DNA from: Marinilabiliaceae bacterium
GTDB lineage: Bacteria > Bacteroidota > Bacteroidia > Bacteroidales > Marinilabiliaceae
Length of the DNA stretch: 36,451 nucleotides
Reading direction: 5' to 3'
Assembly: GCA_027034005.1 (NCBI GenBank)
Contig: JALVJU010000285.1
Span: forward strand, 1-36,451
Position 1 is the stretch's first letter; each line of letters begins with the position of its first letter. Positions 8,177 through 16,700 of the stretch are shown here, one piece after another. A program made the position numbers and the translations under genes. The notes beneath the pieces are model-generated. The model did no database searches. It was not told where the DNA came from and worked only from the letters and a program-made list of their open reading frames with translations.

Positions 8177-9613
8177 ATGATAACTTTTATAATTGCCTTG
8201 ATCACCATCATATTAGGATTTGTTTTTTATGGCCGTTTTGTGGAACGTTTTTTCGGTGCTGATGATTCAAGGCCTACTCCTGCTATAAGCATGCAGGATG
8301 GTGTGGACTATACTCCTATGCCCACCTGGAAAGTCTTCACAATACAATTCCTTAACATAGCCGGGCTGGGGCCCATTTTCGGGGCGATACTTGGCGCTAT
8401 GTACGGGCCTGTTGCATACATCTGGATAGTTCTGGGGGCTATTTTCATGGGCGCCGTGCATGATTACTATTCGGGGATGTTATCTATACGTGACGGAGGT
8501 GCCAGCATACCGGAGATCGTAGGCAAATACCTCGGGAAAGGATTTCAGAACTTCCTTCGCATATTTTCTCTTTTACTTCTAATCTTTGTAGGGGTTGCTT
8601 TTGTTTCCGGCCCTGCCGGACTTTTGGCCACATTGACAGAAGGAGGATTGACAAAATGGATTTATGCAATATTTGCCTACTACTTAATAGCCACTCTGCT
8701 TCCGATAAACAAGATCATCGGGATGATATATCCGCTTTTCGGCATTGCGCTTCTGGTGATGGCAATAGGTGTTGCCGGTGCAATATTCTTCAACGGCTTT
8801 ACGGGCAACATCCACCTCCCTGAACTCACACTAAGCAGTTTCGGCAACATGCACGAAGATCCCGTCCATAACCTTGTTTATCCGATGCTTTTCATCGTGA
8901 TATCATGCGGCGCCTTGTCAGGATTCCACAGCACACAGTCGCCAATGATGGCACGAACGATAAAAAAAGAGAGTTACGGACGATATGTATTTTACGGGGC
9001 AATGATAGCCGAAAGTCTAGTGGCGTTGATATGGGCCACTGCTGCAATGTCCTTTTTCGGCGGAACAGAAGGCCTTAATGATACAGTTGCTGCCGGCCAT
9101 AATCCTGCATGGATAGTGAACGAGATAAGCACCACCTGGTTTGGGAGAGTAGGAGCAATATTTGCCATTATCGGTGTGATTGCAGCCCCTATAACAACAG
9201 GGGATACTGCATTCAGGAGTGCCCGGCTCACCGTTGCCGATGTGTTCAACTATAAGCAAAGTTCCATCAAGCACCGCCTTGTGATAAGCATCCCACTTTT
9301 CATCATCGGCTGGTTATTATCGCAACTGGAGTTCTCAACCATCTGGAAATATCTTGGCCTATCGAACCAGGTACTTGCCACAGTGGTTCTCTGGGCCGGG
9401 GCAATGTATCTTGCAAAAGTGAAGAAACCCCATTGGATGCTTTCGTTACCGGCAGCATTTATGACCACTATCACATTTACATATCTGCTCGTCGCACCGG
9501 TTAAGAACGGGGGTTTCTTTATGGATACAACAACAGGTTACCTTATCGGTATTGCCGGAGGAATTGCTTCACTGATATTTTTCGTTTACAAAGCCTCGAA
9601 TGCAAAAATATAG
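8177..9613 (+). CDS. cstA: Carbon starvation protein CstA family transporter
   Basis: This is a polytopic inner-membrane protein of 478 residues with strongly hydrophobic segments through most of its length. The CstA signature is clear in the N-terminal half: DGVDYTPMPTWKVF, FLNIAGLGPIFGAILGA, GAVHDYYSGMLSIRDGG and later SGFHSTQSPMMARTI. Family members take up peptides or pyruvate, in enteric bacteria during carbon shortage. It is shorter than the roughly 700-residue E. coli protein and belongs to the short form common in Bacteroidota; it does not look truncated because it ends in the usual membrane segment. It overlaps the next gene by 14 bases, so the two are translationally linked. Confidence 0.95.
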   Translation: MITFIIALITIILGFVFYGRFVERFFGADDSRPTPAISMQDGVDYTPMPTWKVFTIQFLNIAGLGPIFGAILGAMYGPVAYIWIVLGAIFMGAVHDYYSGMLSIRDGGASIPEIVGKYLGKGFQNFLRIFSLLLLIFVGVAFVSGPAGLLATLTEGGLTKWIYAIFAYYLIATLLPINKIIGMIYPLFGIALLVMAIGVAGAIFFNGFTGNIHLPELTLSSFGNMHEDPVHNLVYPMLFIVISCGALSGFHSTQSPMMARTIKKESYGRYVFYGAMIAESLVALIWATAAMSFFGGTEGLNDTVAAGHNPAWIVNEISTTWFGRVGAIFAIIGVIAAPITTGDTAFRSARLTVADVFNYKQSSIKHRLVISIPLFIIGWLLSQLEFSTIWKYLGLSNQVLATVVLWAGAMYLAKVKKPHWMLSLPAAFMTTITFTYLLVAPVKNGGFFMDTTTGYLIGIAGGIASLIFFVYKASNAKI

Positions 9614-10655
9614 AAGCATACTAAGATCCCTCATACCTGTCCTGTTGGCCATTTTCACATTCGGTCTTACCGAAATGGCCGCAAACCATCCGGAAACGAC
9701 TGAGGATATTTATTCAAAAGGTGTTTATCCTTTCGTCGCATCAGTGCTCAGCCGAGTAAGTGCAGTCTTCCCATTTTCCCTGGATGACCTTTTATATATT
9801 TTTCTTATTCTCGGTTTTTTGACGCTTACCGTTTTACTTTTTCTTCGCAAGGCCACCATTAAACGATATTTCCTGCTATTGGTAAATATCTTATCTGTTG
9901 TTTATATCCTTTTTTACTGGCTTTGGGGATTTAACTATTTCCGCGAGCACCTCAATTCCCGGTTGGATATACCTGAACAAAAAGCATCCACGGAAAAGTT
10001 CCGTTCCGCCCTGGATATTTTGATCAACTCAGCTAATACCAACCATGTTGATACTTTCAGTCTGAAAAAAGATGAGATAAACAGTTTGATAGAGGATAGC
10101 TACAAGGATATGTCGCATTTTCTCGAAATCGATTACCCTCAAGGAGTAAGACGACCGAAAAATATAACTTTCAGTAAACTGTTCGCCAAAGCTACCATAT
10201 CAGGATACTTCGGGCCGTTTTTCAACGAAATACACATAAACAAATATCTTCTTCCCGTTGAATATCCCTGGACGCTTGCCCACGAAAAATCGCATCAGTT
10301 CGGGATAACAAGTGAGGCAGAAGCCAACTTTTATGCATGGCTGGTTTGCAACAACAGCAGCAACAAGCAGATAAGATATGCCGGCAATCTCAACCTTCTT
10401 TTCTATTTCTTATACGATGCAAGAAAGCTGAACGATTATCAGGATATCGTAAACTCTCTTGATGAAAGTGTCAGGAACGATATAAAAAAGATTATCGCTC
10501 ACTGGTCAACACTCAGGAACAGGCATATTGAAAAAGTGGCGGAAAAAGCCAACGACACCTATCTGAAAACAAACAAGGTGGAAAAAGGCATAGATGATTA
10601 CGATGGCGTGGTAAGATTCGTTACAGAATTTCTTTCCATGCAAAATGGCAACTAA
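9600..10655 (+). CDS. DUF3810 membrane protein, predicted zinc metallopeptidase
   Basis: This 351-residue protein has three N-terminal membrane segments (about 8-25, 63-82 and 90-111) and then a soluble domain. The domain contains an HEKSH motif (His228-His232, the HExxH zinc-binding signature) in TLAHEKSHQFGI and a following EAEAN with Glu241 as a possible third ligand. This pattern is that of the DUF3810 family, which has no settled function that I know of; peptidase activity is inferred from the motif. It overlaps cstA by 14 bases, which suggests the two are co-expressed, but a functional link is not shown. Confidence 0.85.
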   Translation: MQKYRSILRSLIPVLLAIFTFGLTEMAANHPETTEDIYSKGVYPFVASVLSRVSAVFPFSLDDLLYIFLILGFLTLTVLLFLRKATIKRYFLLLVNILSVVYILFYWLWGFNYFREHLNSRLDIPEQKASTEKFRSALDILINSANTNHVDTFSLKKDEINSLIEDSYKDMSHFLEIDYPQGVRRPKNITFSKLFAKATISGYFGPFFNEIHINKYLLPVEYPWTLAHEKSHQFGITSEAEANFYAWLVCNNSSNKQIRYAGNLNLLFYFLYDARKLNDYQDIVNSLDESVRNDIKKIIAHWSTLRNRHIEKVAEKANDTYLKTNKVEKGIDDYDGVVRFVTEFLSMQNGN

Positions 10656-10680
10656 CAGGTAAAAAATTATCTGCTTTATT

Positions 10681-10706
10681 GTAACCTTTTTCTTCTGACC
10701 GGTATC
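10681..10706 (+). promoter_or_regulatory. Candidate ECF-sigma-type promoter upstream of sigma cassette
   Basis: GTAACC at 10681-10686, followed by a T run, and GGTATC at 10701-10706 are separated by 14 bases, a spacing like that of ECF sigma promoters. It lies 28 bases before the first gene of a cassette encoding an ECF sigma factor, so it could be self-regulated. This is inference from position and form; no TAnnTTTG box is seen in the same gap. Confidence 0.45.
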
Positions 10707-10733
10707 AAAGAAGAAACGTTAAAACAGAAAATC

Positions 10734-11114
10734 ATGGATCACACAGTAGAAAACATTACAGCAACAGTCGCTGTGGCGACAACATTCATTGCTGCTTTTA
10801 CAGGAATTTTCTTTGCCTGGTATTTTTATTTGAAAGCCAAACAAAAAGAGCGCATGGCCCTGATAGAAAAGGCATCGGAAGGTATTGATGCGGCAAAACT
10901 TTTCGCACGCCCCAAAAAGCAATATTCCTTCCCCTGGCTAAAACTGGGCATACTGCTTTTTGCCATCACTCTTGGAGTGGCAATAGGCATTATATTTGCC
11001 AATACTACTTCAATGGATGAAAACTATACTCCGCTCTTCGGTTTTATGTTCGGAGGACTGGGAATGATAGCAGCCCATTTTGCCGGCAAAAAAGAGGATC
11101 AGCAAAATAATTAA
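10734..11114 (+). CDS. DUF6249-like small membrane protein of the sigma cassette
   Basis: This 126-residue protein has an N-terminal membrane helix (about 10-32), a short basic cytoplasmic stretch (KAKQKERMALIEKA), and two C-terminal helices (about 68-87 and 99-118) with FGFMFGGLGM between or within them. The layout is typical of small membrane proteins (DUF6249) found next to ECF sigma genes in Bacteroidota. Its stop overlaps the sigma factor start in TAATG, so translation is coupled. It may act as part of a membrane switch for the sigma factor, but that role is inferred from the neighbours only. Confidence 0.75.
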   Translation: MDHTVENITATVAVATTFIAAFTGIFFAWYFYLKAKQKERMALIEKASEGIDAAKLFARPKKQYSFPWLKLGILLFAITLGVAIGIIFANTTSMDENYTPLFGFMFGGLGMIAAHFAGKKEDQQNN

Positions 11115-11671
11115 TGGAAGAGGCATACATAAGGCGGGTCATTGAAGGTGATGTGGAGGCATTTCGTTTCCTTGTAAGGAAATACCAACACATGGCCTTC
11201 ACCGTTGCCATGTCTGTCGTCAAAGATGAGTTTACAGCCGAAGAGGTTACGCAGGAGGCCTTCATCAAGGCATTTGTGAACCTTAAACAGTTCCGGTTCC
11301 AATCCAAGTTTAGCACATGGCTCTACCGCATAGTGGTAAACCTTTCGTTCAAACAACTGAAAAAATTAAAACTGCAGGAAAACAATTTCATAAGTGCCGG
11401 GCCGGAAGACGCAGACACCACACCTGACGGGTTTGACAAGATGAATGATACGGATCGCAAATTTTACATTAACAAAGCCCTGGAAATACTTTCGCCAAAA
11501 GAGAGTCTTGCGCTACGTCTGTTTTACCTTGATGAGAATTCTGTTGATGAGATAAGCAACATAACAGGATGGTCAGAAGGTAATGTAAAAGTGATCTTGT
11601 TCCGTGCCAGGAAGAGTTTTTATGCAGCGCTCAGCAAGATCTTGAACAAAGAGATGAAAACAATTTTATAA
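11114..11671 (+). CDS. ECF RNA polymerase sigma factor
   Basis: This 185-residue sigma-70 family protein contains only regions 2 and 4. Region 2 includes VTQEAFIKAFVNLKQF and FSTWLYRIVVN, which bind core polymerase and the -10 element. Region 4 is a helix-turn-helix around DEISNITGWSEGNVKVILF, which reads the -35 element. The start ATG lies in a TAATG overlap with the upstream membrane-protein gene. A small membrane protein follows 7 bases after its stop, as expected for a regulated ECF cassette. Target genes are unknown; the GTAACC/GGTATC promoter upstream may be one. Confidence 0.95.
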   Translation: MEEAYIRRVIEGDVEAFRFLVRKYQHMAFTVAMSVVKDEFTAEEVTQEAFIKAFVNLKQFRFQSKFSTWLYRIVVNLSFKQLKKLKLQENNFISAGPEDADTTPDGFDKMNDTDRKFYINKALEILSPKESLALRLFYLDENSVDEISNITGWSEGNVKVILFRARKSFYAALSKILNKEMKTIL

Positions 11672-11678
11672 ATTCACA

Positions 11679-12038
11679 ATGTTTCTGATGGATATACCAA
11701 ACAAAAACAGGGATGACGAACTTAAGCAGCTGTTAGGCTACAGCAGGCTTGAAATGCCCTTTGATGATTTCGAGGAGCGGGTCATGAGTCACCTGAAAAA
11801 AGAGGTCCAAAGCGAAAAGTCGATTGACAGGAGCATCAGACTGTCGTGGTTGTTTTTCGTGCTGGGAACTGCGTTCGGGCTTTTGGTATCTGTGATAATC
11901 AGCCCTGTGACATCAATCCTGGGATTTTCTGTTTCAAAACTGATGATACCTCTCTACATAGTTGGTGCCACACTGCTGCTGTTATTCTTTGAGCAACTTG
12001 TGAACATCACCATTGAACGAAAAAAACACCGTGGCTGA
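11679..12038 (+). CDS. Small membrane protein, probable anti-sigma factor
   Basis: This 119-residue product has a charged N-terminal half (residues 1-50, with FDDFEERVMSHLKKEV) and two membrane helices (about 53-74 and 90-107). It starts 7 bases after the sigma gene stop; an ATG at 11688 is an alternative start. In ECF cassettes the gene in this place normally encodes the membrane anti-sigma factor that binds the sigma factor with its cytoplasmic part. There is no zinc-binding HxxxCxxC motif, so it is not a ZAS-type anti-sigma; the role is inferred from position. Confidence 0.7.
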   Translation: MFLMDIPNKNRDDELKQLLGYSRLEMPFDDFEERVMSHLKKEVQSEKSIDRSIRLSWLFFVLGTAFGLLVSVIISPVTSILGFSVSKLMIPLYIVGATLLLLFFEQLVNITIERKKHRG

Positions 12039-12062
12039 CAATTCTCCCGGTATACGCTCATT

Positions 12063-12767
12063 TTACTCCGGTTTCCCTGCCAGGCGGTCAAGTATCATCT
12101 CCAGTCGTTTATTGTTATCGGGCATAAAATATCCGGCCTGCGATATCATTCTATCTTCCGGCTCAATATGAGGTGCTTCGACCAATTCATGACGGCTGTT
12201 CTCAATAATATCTTTTACTGAACTTTCCGTTGTTTCAAAATGGAACTGTAATGCCAGCACTCTGTCTTTAAATATGAAAGCCTGGTTGCTGCACACATCA
12301 GAGGCAATTAGGTGAACGGCACCTTCGGGAATATCGAACATATCACCATGCCAGTGAAAAGTCACAAACTCTTCCGGCAGGTCTTTCAGTAACGGCTGTT
12401 TTTCTCCTTCAGGAGTTAATTTTACAGGCCACCAGCCTATCTCCTTTTCCTTGTTAGGATACACCTTAGCTCCAAGCACATCAGCTATCAGCTGTGCCCC
12501 GAGACAGATGCCTATGACAGTTTTCCCTGCATCTATCGCTCTCTTTATAAAATCCTTTTCACCGGCAAGCCATGATATGTTTTCATCATAAATACTCATG
12601 CTGCCTCCCATGATCACAAGCCAGTCAAGATCATTCACATCAGGCAGTTCCTGACCTTCATATAGTTTTGTGCCTGTCATTTGATGTCCATTTTTAACAG
12701 CCCAGTCACTAATGTATCCGGGGCCCTCATATGGCACATGCTGAAAATACTGTATCTTTAATCCCAT
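12063..12767 (-). CDS. Class I glutamine amidotransferase family protein
   Basis: This 234-residue stand-alone GATase1 domain is related to the amidotransferase domain of GMP synthase. The nucleophile is Cys88 in VIGICLGAQL, and the rest of the triad is His176 and Glu178 in LQFHFETT. The oxyanion strand is VIMGGSMSIY. The same architecture occurs in proteins annotated as type 1 glutamine amidotransferases or gamma-glutamyl hydrolases of small compounds, so the substrate is open. It starts one base after the stop of the upstream DUF4919 gene, so the two form an operon. Confidence 0.9.
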   Translation of the reverse strand: MGLKIQYFQHVPYEGPGYISDWAVKNGHQMTGTKLYEGQELPDVNDLDWLVIMGGSMSIYDENISWLAGEKDFIKRAIDAGKTVIGICLGAQLIADVLGAKVYPNKEKEIGWWPVKLTPEGEKQPLLKDLPEEFVTFHWHGDMFDIPEGAVHLIASDVCSNQAFIFKDRVLALQFHFETTESSVKDIIENSRHELVEAPHIEPEDRMISQAGYFMPDNNKRLEMILDRLAGKPE

Positions 12768-12768
12768 C

Positions 12769-13434
12769 TTATTTCTTTTTGCAGGTATTTACATAGAAAT
12801 ACATTCCGTCGATTCCTTTATCATTTTTTTCCAGGCTCAGGTAATCATATTTGCCGTCAACCTTTTCATGTTTTCCGCCAAAATAAAAACCCAAAGCATC
12901 TATCACAGCATATTCATCCGATTCGCGTATAACGTAAAACGGATAATCGGTAGACAAACCATGCCCGGAGCTGAGTATTGCCTCCAAAACGGCATTTATC
13001 CTGAATATCACATTCTTTATCCTTTCCTGCTCTTTTGTATGTTCAAATGCATATTCCCTGTAATTCAAAGCTCTCAGGTTAAACGGATTTACCGCAAGAA
13101 TGGAATCTGAAAATAAAATTATCTTTTCCGCATCAAGATCTGTCAGGTTTTTCATGGTAAAGAAGATCCGCAAACTGTCTTTGTATGCTTTGTTCCTGTC
13201 ATTTTTAAACTCCTTTTGAAACACAAAACCGTAATAGAGAAGTCGCTTTTCTTTTAGGGTAAGTGTCTTGTCAGAATTAAGAAAGCGTGTGAGCAATTTT
13301 GGGTAATATGTTGCATAATTCTCTTTCGAAATAGCTCTCTGGACACTTTTACACTTTGGAGCTTTGGGTTTATTAACCTGTCCAAGAGCATTTACCGATA
13401 TAAATAAAAGAAACAATAAGCTTAATCTGTACAT
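12769..13434 (-). CDS. DUF4919-like secreted protein
   Basis: This 221-residue protein has a signal peptide (MYRLSLLFLLFISVNALG, cleavage after about residue 19). The mature part is helical and rich in Lys and Tyr, with YYPKLLTRFLNSDKTLTLKE, and ends in a compact C-terminal region (DGMYFYVNTCKKK). It resembles the DUF4919 family of Bacteroidota; no enzyme motif is seen and its role is unknown. It is probably periplasmic. Its 5' side follows a terminator-like hairpin of the biotin-carrier operon, so it has its own promoter; a near-consensus TATTTTTA lies about 16 bases upstream. Confidence 0.75.
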   Translation of the reverse strand: MYRLSLLFLLFISVNALGQVNKPKAPKCKSVQRAISKENYATYYPKLLTRFLNSDKTLTLKEKRLLYYGFVFQKEFKNDRNKAYKDSLRIFFTMKNLTDLDAEKIILFSDSILAVNPFNLRALNYREYAFEHTKEQERIKNVIFRINAVLEAILSSGHGLSTDYPFYVIRESDEYAVIDALGFYFGGKHEKVDGKYDYLSLEKNDKGIDGMYFYVNTCKKK

Positions 13435-13474
13435 ACTATTAATTTTTTCAGACTAAAAATAGTGAAATGTTTTA

Positions 13475-13513
13475 AAAAAAATACCGCCTGACAAATTTCA
13501 GACGGTATTTTTT
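13475..13513 (-). terminator. Terminator of the carboxyltransferase/biotin-carrier operon
   Basis: A hairpin of AAAAATACCG-C-CTGA and TCAG-A-CGGTATTTTT with a six-base loop starts right after the TAG of the biotin-carrier gene. It gives a T-run on the minus strand. The A/T-rich flanks make it symmetrical, but no plus-strand gene ends here. Confidence 0.8.
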
Positions 13514-13834
13514 CTATTCTAACTCTACCATTAAAAAATCTTTGGGGATTTTTTCGCCTTCCTTAACATGAATGGCCTTTATTTTCCCATCGAACGGCAT
13601 AAGTATTTTGTTTCTCATTTTCATTGCTTCAAGGATGAGGATAGTATTTCCCTTTTTAAGTTTTTTCCCACGCTTACCATATATCTTTATGACAGTGCCC
13701 GGGATATAAGACTTAATTTGCCTGGGATCAGGCTCCTCATACTTTTTTCTATTTATAAACTTTTTGGTCACACGTGTCCTGTACTTCAGGCTTTGTACCT
13801 GAAAATCGACCAGCCCGTCAAACTTTTTTGCCAT
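13514..13834 (-). CDS. Biotin carboxyl carrier protein (biotin/lipoyl attachment domain)
   Basis: This 106-residue protein is a single biotinyl domain with the canonical EAMKM acceptor motif; the biotinylated residue is Lys72. A basic N-terminal extension (residues 1-40) precedes the domain, and IPGTVIKI with a following KKGNTILILEAMKM is the usual hammerhead fold. It carries carboxyl groups between a biotin carboxylase and a carboxyltransferase, or to a sodium-pumping decarboxylase subunit. It starts 11 bases after the stop of the carboxyltransferase gene and is clearly co-transcribed with it. Which complex it joins is open because neither a biotin carboxylase nor a membrane beta subunit is nearby. 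Confidence 0.92.
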   Translation of the reverse strand: MAKKFDGLVDFQVQSLKYRTRVTKKFINRKKYEEPDPRQIKSYIPGTVIKIYGKRGKKLKKGNTILILEAMKMRNKILMPFDGKIKAIHVKEGEKIPKDFLMVELE

Positions 13835-13845
13835 AACATAAACTA

Positions 13846-15390
13846 TTAAAATGGTGGAATACCATGTTTCTTTTTAGGTCTTGAAACACCTTTATTTGCT
13901 GACACTTCGATGGCATGTAACAAGAGCTTTCTTGTCTCAGACGGCTCGATCACTGCATCGATATAGCCTTTTGCTGCCGCAACATACGGATTGGCAAATT
14001 TCTCCTTGTACTCCTGAACCTTCTTCTTGCGCATCTCGTCAGGATCGTCTGCAGATTCTATCTCTTTTTTAAAGATAATATTTGCAGCTCCCTCAGGCCC
14101 CATTACGGCAATCTCTGCAGTAGGCCATGCCATCATAAAGTCGGCGCCCAGATGGCGTGAATTCATGGCAATGTAGCCTCCTCCGTACGCCTTACGAAGG
14201 ATTACAGTGATCTTGGGAACGGTAGCCTCTGAATATGCATACAGGACTTTAGCTCCGTGACGTATCACTCCGGCATGTTCCTGGTCAACACCGGGAAGGT
14301 AACCAGGCATATCCTCAAATGTAACTATCGGAATATTGAATGCATCGCAGAAACGAATGAACCTGGCAGCTTTATCTGAAGAATCAACATCAAGCACACC
14401 TGCCAGAACAAGGGGCTGGTTAGCAACAAAACCAACTGTCTCACCGTTCAGGCGGCCAAAGCCGATAACCATGTTGGGCGCCCAGAGTTCCTGTATCTCG
14501 AAAAAGTCCGAGTCATCAACCACGGCCCTGATGATATCTCTGATATCGTATGGCTGACGCGGATCGGAAGGAATAAGGTCTTCGATCTTTCCTTTGAATT
14601 TAGGCGGTTTTGGAGGAAATGCTCTTGCTTTTGTCTCATTGTTCCATGGAATAAACGTGATCAGTTTCTTTATCTGATCGAAACACTCCTGCTCGCTCCT
14701 CGCAAAGAAGTGTGCATTACCGGTAGTCTCGGCATGTACACGTGCCCCGCCCAGGTCTTCCATGGAGATATCCTCACCAAGAACAGTTTTGATCACGCTT
14801 GGACCAGTAATAAACATCTTGGAGATATTATCGACCACAAAAACAAAATCGGTAAGGGCAGGTGAATAAACAGCACCACCGGCACAAGGCCCGAGGATAA
14901 CCGATATCTGCGGAATAACTCCTGAAGCCAGGGTGTTACGATAAAATATCTCACCATATCCGGCAAGGGAATTAACGCCTTCCTGAATTCGCGCGCCACC
15001 CGAATCGTTGATCCCGATGAGTGGAACACGCATTTTCAGGGCATGGTCCATTATTTTTGTGATCTTGCGGGCATGCATTAGCCCAAGAGAACCTCCGGCA
15101 ACAGTAAAGTCCTGTGCGAACAAACATACCGGTGAGCCGTAGATAGTACCTGTTCCGATGATAACACCGTCTCCGTGAAGTTCTTTTTTATCCATCCCGA
15201 AGTCTCGTGCTTCATGTTCCACGAACAAGTCATATTCCGTAAAAGAATCTTTATCGCAAAGTGCCTGTATACGCTCACGGGCAGTGAGTTTCCCCATTGC
15301 AACCTGCTTTTCGATGGCTTTATCGCCGCCGCCTTTTTGCACCTTCTCTTTTCTTCTACGAAGATCAAGAATACTTTTTTTCAATGACAT
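13846..15390 (-). CDS. Acyl-CoA carboxylase carboxyltransferase subunit (propionyl/methylmalonyl-CoA type)
   Basis: This 514-residue protein is a full-length carboxyltransferase of the PccB/MmdA family. It has the two crotonase-like halves, with AGGSLGLMHARKITKIMD, INDSGGARIQEGVNSL and GPCAGGAVYSPALTDF in the first (acyl-CoA binding and oxyanion hole) and GYLPGVDQEHAGVIRHGAKV plus KAYGGGYIAMNS in the second (biotin side). The likely substrate is propionyl-CoA or methylmalonyl-CoA, but other acyl-CoAs are possible. The enzyme moves carboxyl groups to or from the biotin of its small neighbour. It might work as a carboxylase (with a biotin carboxylase elsewhere) or as the alpha subunit of methylmalonyl-CoA decarboxylase. 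Confidence 0.93.
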   Translation of the reverse strand: MSLKKSILDLRRRKEKVQKGGGDKAIEKQVAMGKLTARERIQALCDKDSFTEYDLFVEHEARDFGMDKKELHGDGVIIGTGTIYGSPVCLFAQDFTVAGGSLGLMHARKITKIMDHALKMRVPLIGINDSGGARIQEGVNSLAGYGEIFYRNTLASGVIPQISVILGPCAGGAVYSPALTDFVFVVDNISKMFITGPSVIKTVLGEDISMEDLGGARVHAETTGNAHFFARSEQECFDQIKKLITFIPWNNETKARAFPPKPPKFKGKIEDLIPSDPRQPYDIRDIIRAVVDDSDFFEIQELWAPNMVIGFGRLNGETVGFVANQPLVLAGVLDVDSSDKAARFIRFCDAFNIPIVTFEDMPGYLPGVDQEHAGVIRHGAKVLYAYSEATVPKITVILRKAYGGGYIAMNSRHLGADFMMAWPTAEIAVMGPEGAANIIFKKEIESADDPDEMRKKKVQEYKEKFANPYVAAAKGYIDAVIEPSETRKLLLHAIEVSANKGVSRPKKKHGIPPF

Positions 15391-15553
15391 AATATAAAAG
15401 TTTTATTTAACCAATTGTTACTCAGGAATAACCTAAAAACTCCCGGCAACATATCCAATGCATAGTTACTAAATTTTATTTTTATAGCAACAATCAATAA
15501 TGAATTTGTTCTTCTTTTAAAGTTACATAAAATATAGTTAAAAGTAAAGAATT

Positions 15554-16633
15554 TTATTTCGGTGCTCTCATATAGAGAAAGATACCAATACCCAAAAAGA
15601 TTAAATTCGGAAGCCATACTGCCAAAAGCGGGTCCATATCCCCGTTCACCGCAAAAGTAGTGGAAAGGGTCATGAACATGATGTAACTAAAACTAAGTGC
15701 GATCCCTATTCCGATGTGAAGCCCCATGCCTCCCCTCACTTTCCTCGAAGCCAGCGACACACCTATCAAAGTCAGGATAAATGCCGCGAACGGGTTGGCC
15801 ACCCTTTTGTATTTCTCTATGAGGAACTCCTCAATATTTCCAACCCCGCGCCTTCGTTGCTCTTTAATATAATCATTAAGCTGATCGTTTGTCATCATCT
15901 CGTAGTAATTTCTCTCCTCCTTAAAATCGGACGGTTTAATGTCAAGAGTAGTATCCATCTTCATCCCAACGGTAATTTTCTGATGCCCGTCATCTAGAAG
16001 TTCACGCCTTGTATAGTTCCTCAGTACCCAATTTCCGGTCAGTGTATCATATTTTATCGATCGTGACGAAAGTTTCAGCTTAAGTTCCTTACCGTCAAAT
16101 TTTTCAAGATCAAAATACTCACCCCTGTCATTGTATGAATAATAGTTCCCCATATAAATAAACACCCCGGGCTCGATCTGCATGTGCATATTCTTCATCC
16201 CTGTTTCCCTTCGGTTCTTAATGTATTTATTCTCGAACCGAAGCCGTACCCTGTTCGCCGGAGGGATCACGTAACCGCTCAGAAAAAAAGAAAAAGATGA
16301 GATTACCAATGCGCCAAGAAAATACGGGTACATCATCCGCCTGAAACTAACACCGCTCGAAAGTATTGCAATAATTTCGGTGTTGTAAGCCATCTTGGAT
16401 GTGAAAAATATTACCGAGATAAATACAAAAAGAGGGGTGAAAAGATTTGCGAAGTATGGTATGAAGTTCTGGTAGTAGTCAAAAACAATAGCCCTTAAAG
16501 GAGCTTCTTTTTCCAGGAAATCATCAATCTTTTCCGTCAGGTCGAAAACCACAGAGATACTTATTATCAATATTATGGAAAAGAAGAAGGTTCCCAGGAA
16601 TTTCTTCAGAATATATATATCGAGCTTTTTCAA
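15554..16633 (-). CDS. LptF/LptG family lipopolysaccharide export permease
   Basis: This 359-residue membrane protein fits the YjgP/YjgQ family: three membrane helices near the N-terminus (about 12-33, 50-76 and 96-120), a periplasmic beta-jellyroll region (about 130-270, with MQIEPGVFIYMGNYYSYNDR and DTLTGNWVLRNYTRRELLDD), and three C-terminal helices (about 277-355). LptF and LptG form the inner-membrane channel of the LptB2FG transporter that extracts lipopolysaccharide. The two paralogs cannot be told apart confidently here. It is on the same strand as tgt, 288 bases downstream of it, a common pairing in Bacteroidota. The 15391-15553 gap downstream shows no gene. Confidence 0.9.
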   Translation of the reverse strand: MKKLDIYILKKFLGTFFFSIILIISISVVFDLTEKIDDFLEKEAPLRAIVFDYYQNFIPYFANLFTPLFVFISVIFFTSKMAYNTEIIAILSSGVSFRRMMYPYFLGALVISSFSFFLSGYVIPPANRVRLRFENKYIKNRRETGMKNMHMQIEPGVFIYMGNYYSYNDRGEYFDLEKFDGKELKLKLSSRSIKYDTLTGNWVLRNYTRRELLDDGHQKITVGMKMDTTLDIKPSDFKEERNYYEMMTNDQLNDYIKEQRRRGVGNIEEFLIEKYKRVANPFAAFILTLIGVSLASRKVRGGMGLHIGIGIALSFSYIMFMTLSTTFAVNGDMDPLLAVWLPNLIFLGIGIFLYMRAPK

Positions 16634-16700
16634 TGTCTGCTTTTTATTTTTCTTTAACCCCTTTCATTCGCAAGTTATTTATTTTTTCTAATTAAATCAC

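Noticed and set aside
12063-13434. Amidotransferase with DUF4919 gene considered as a defence or biosynthetic module
   Set aside because: Both are common single or paired housekeeping-type genes; no further partner is present.
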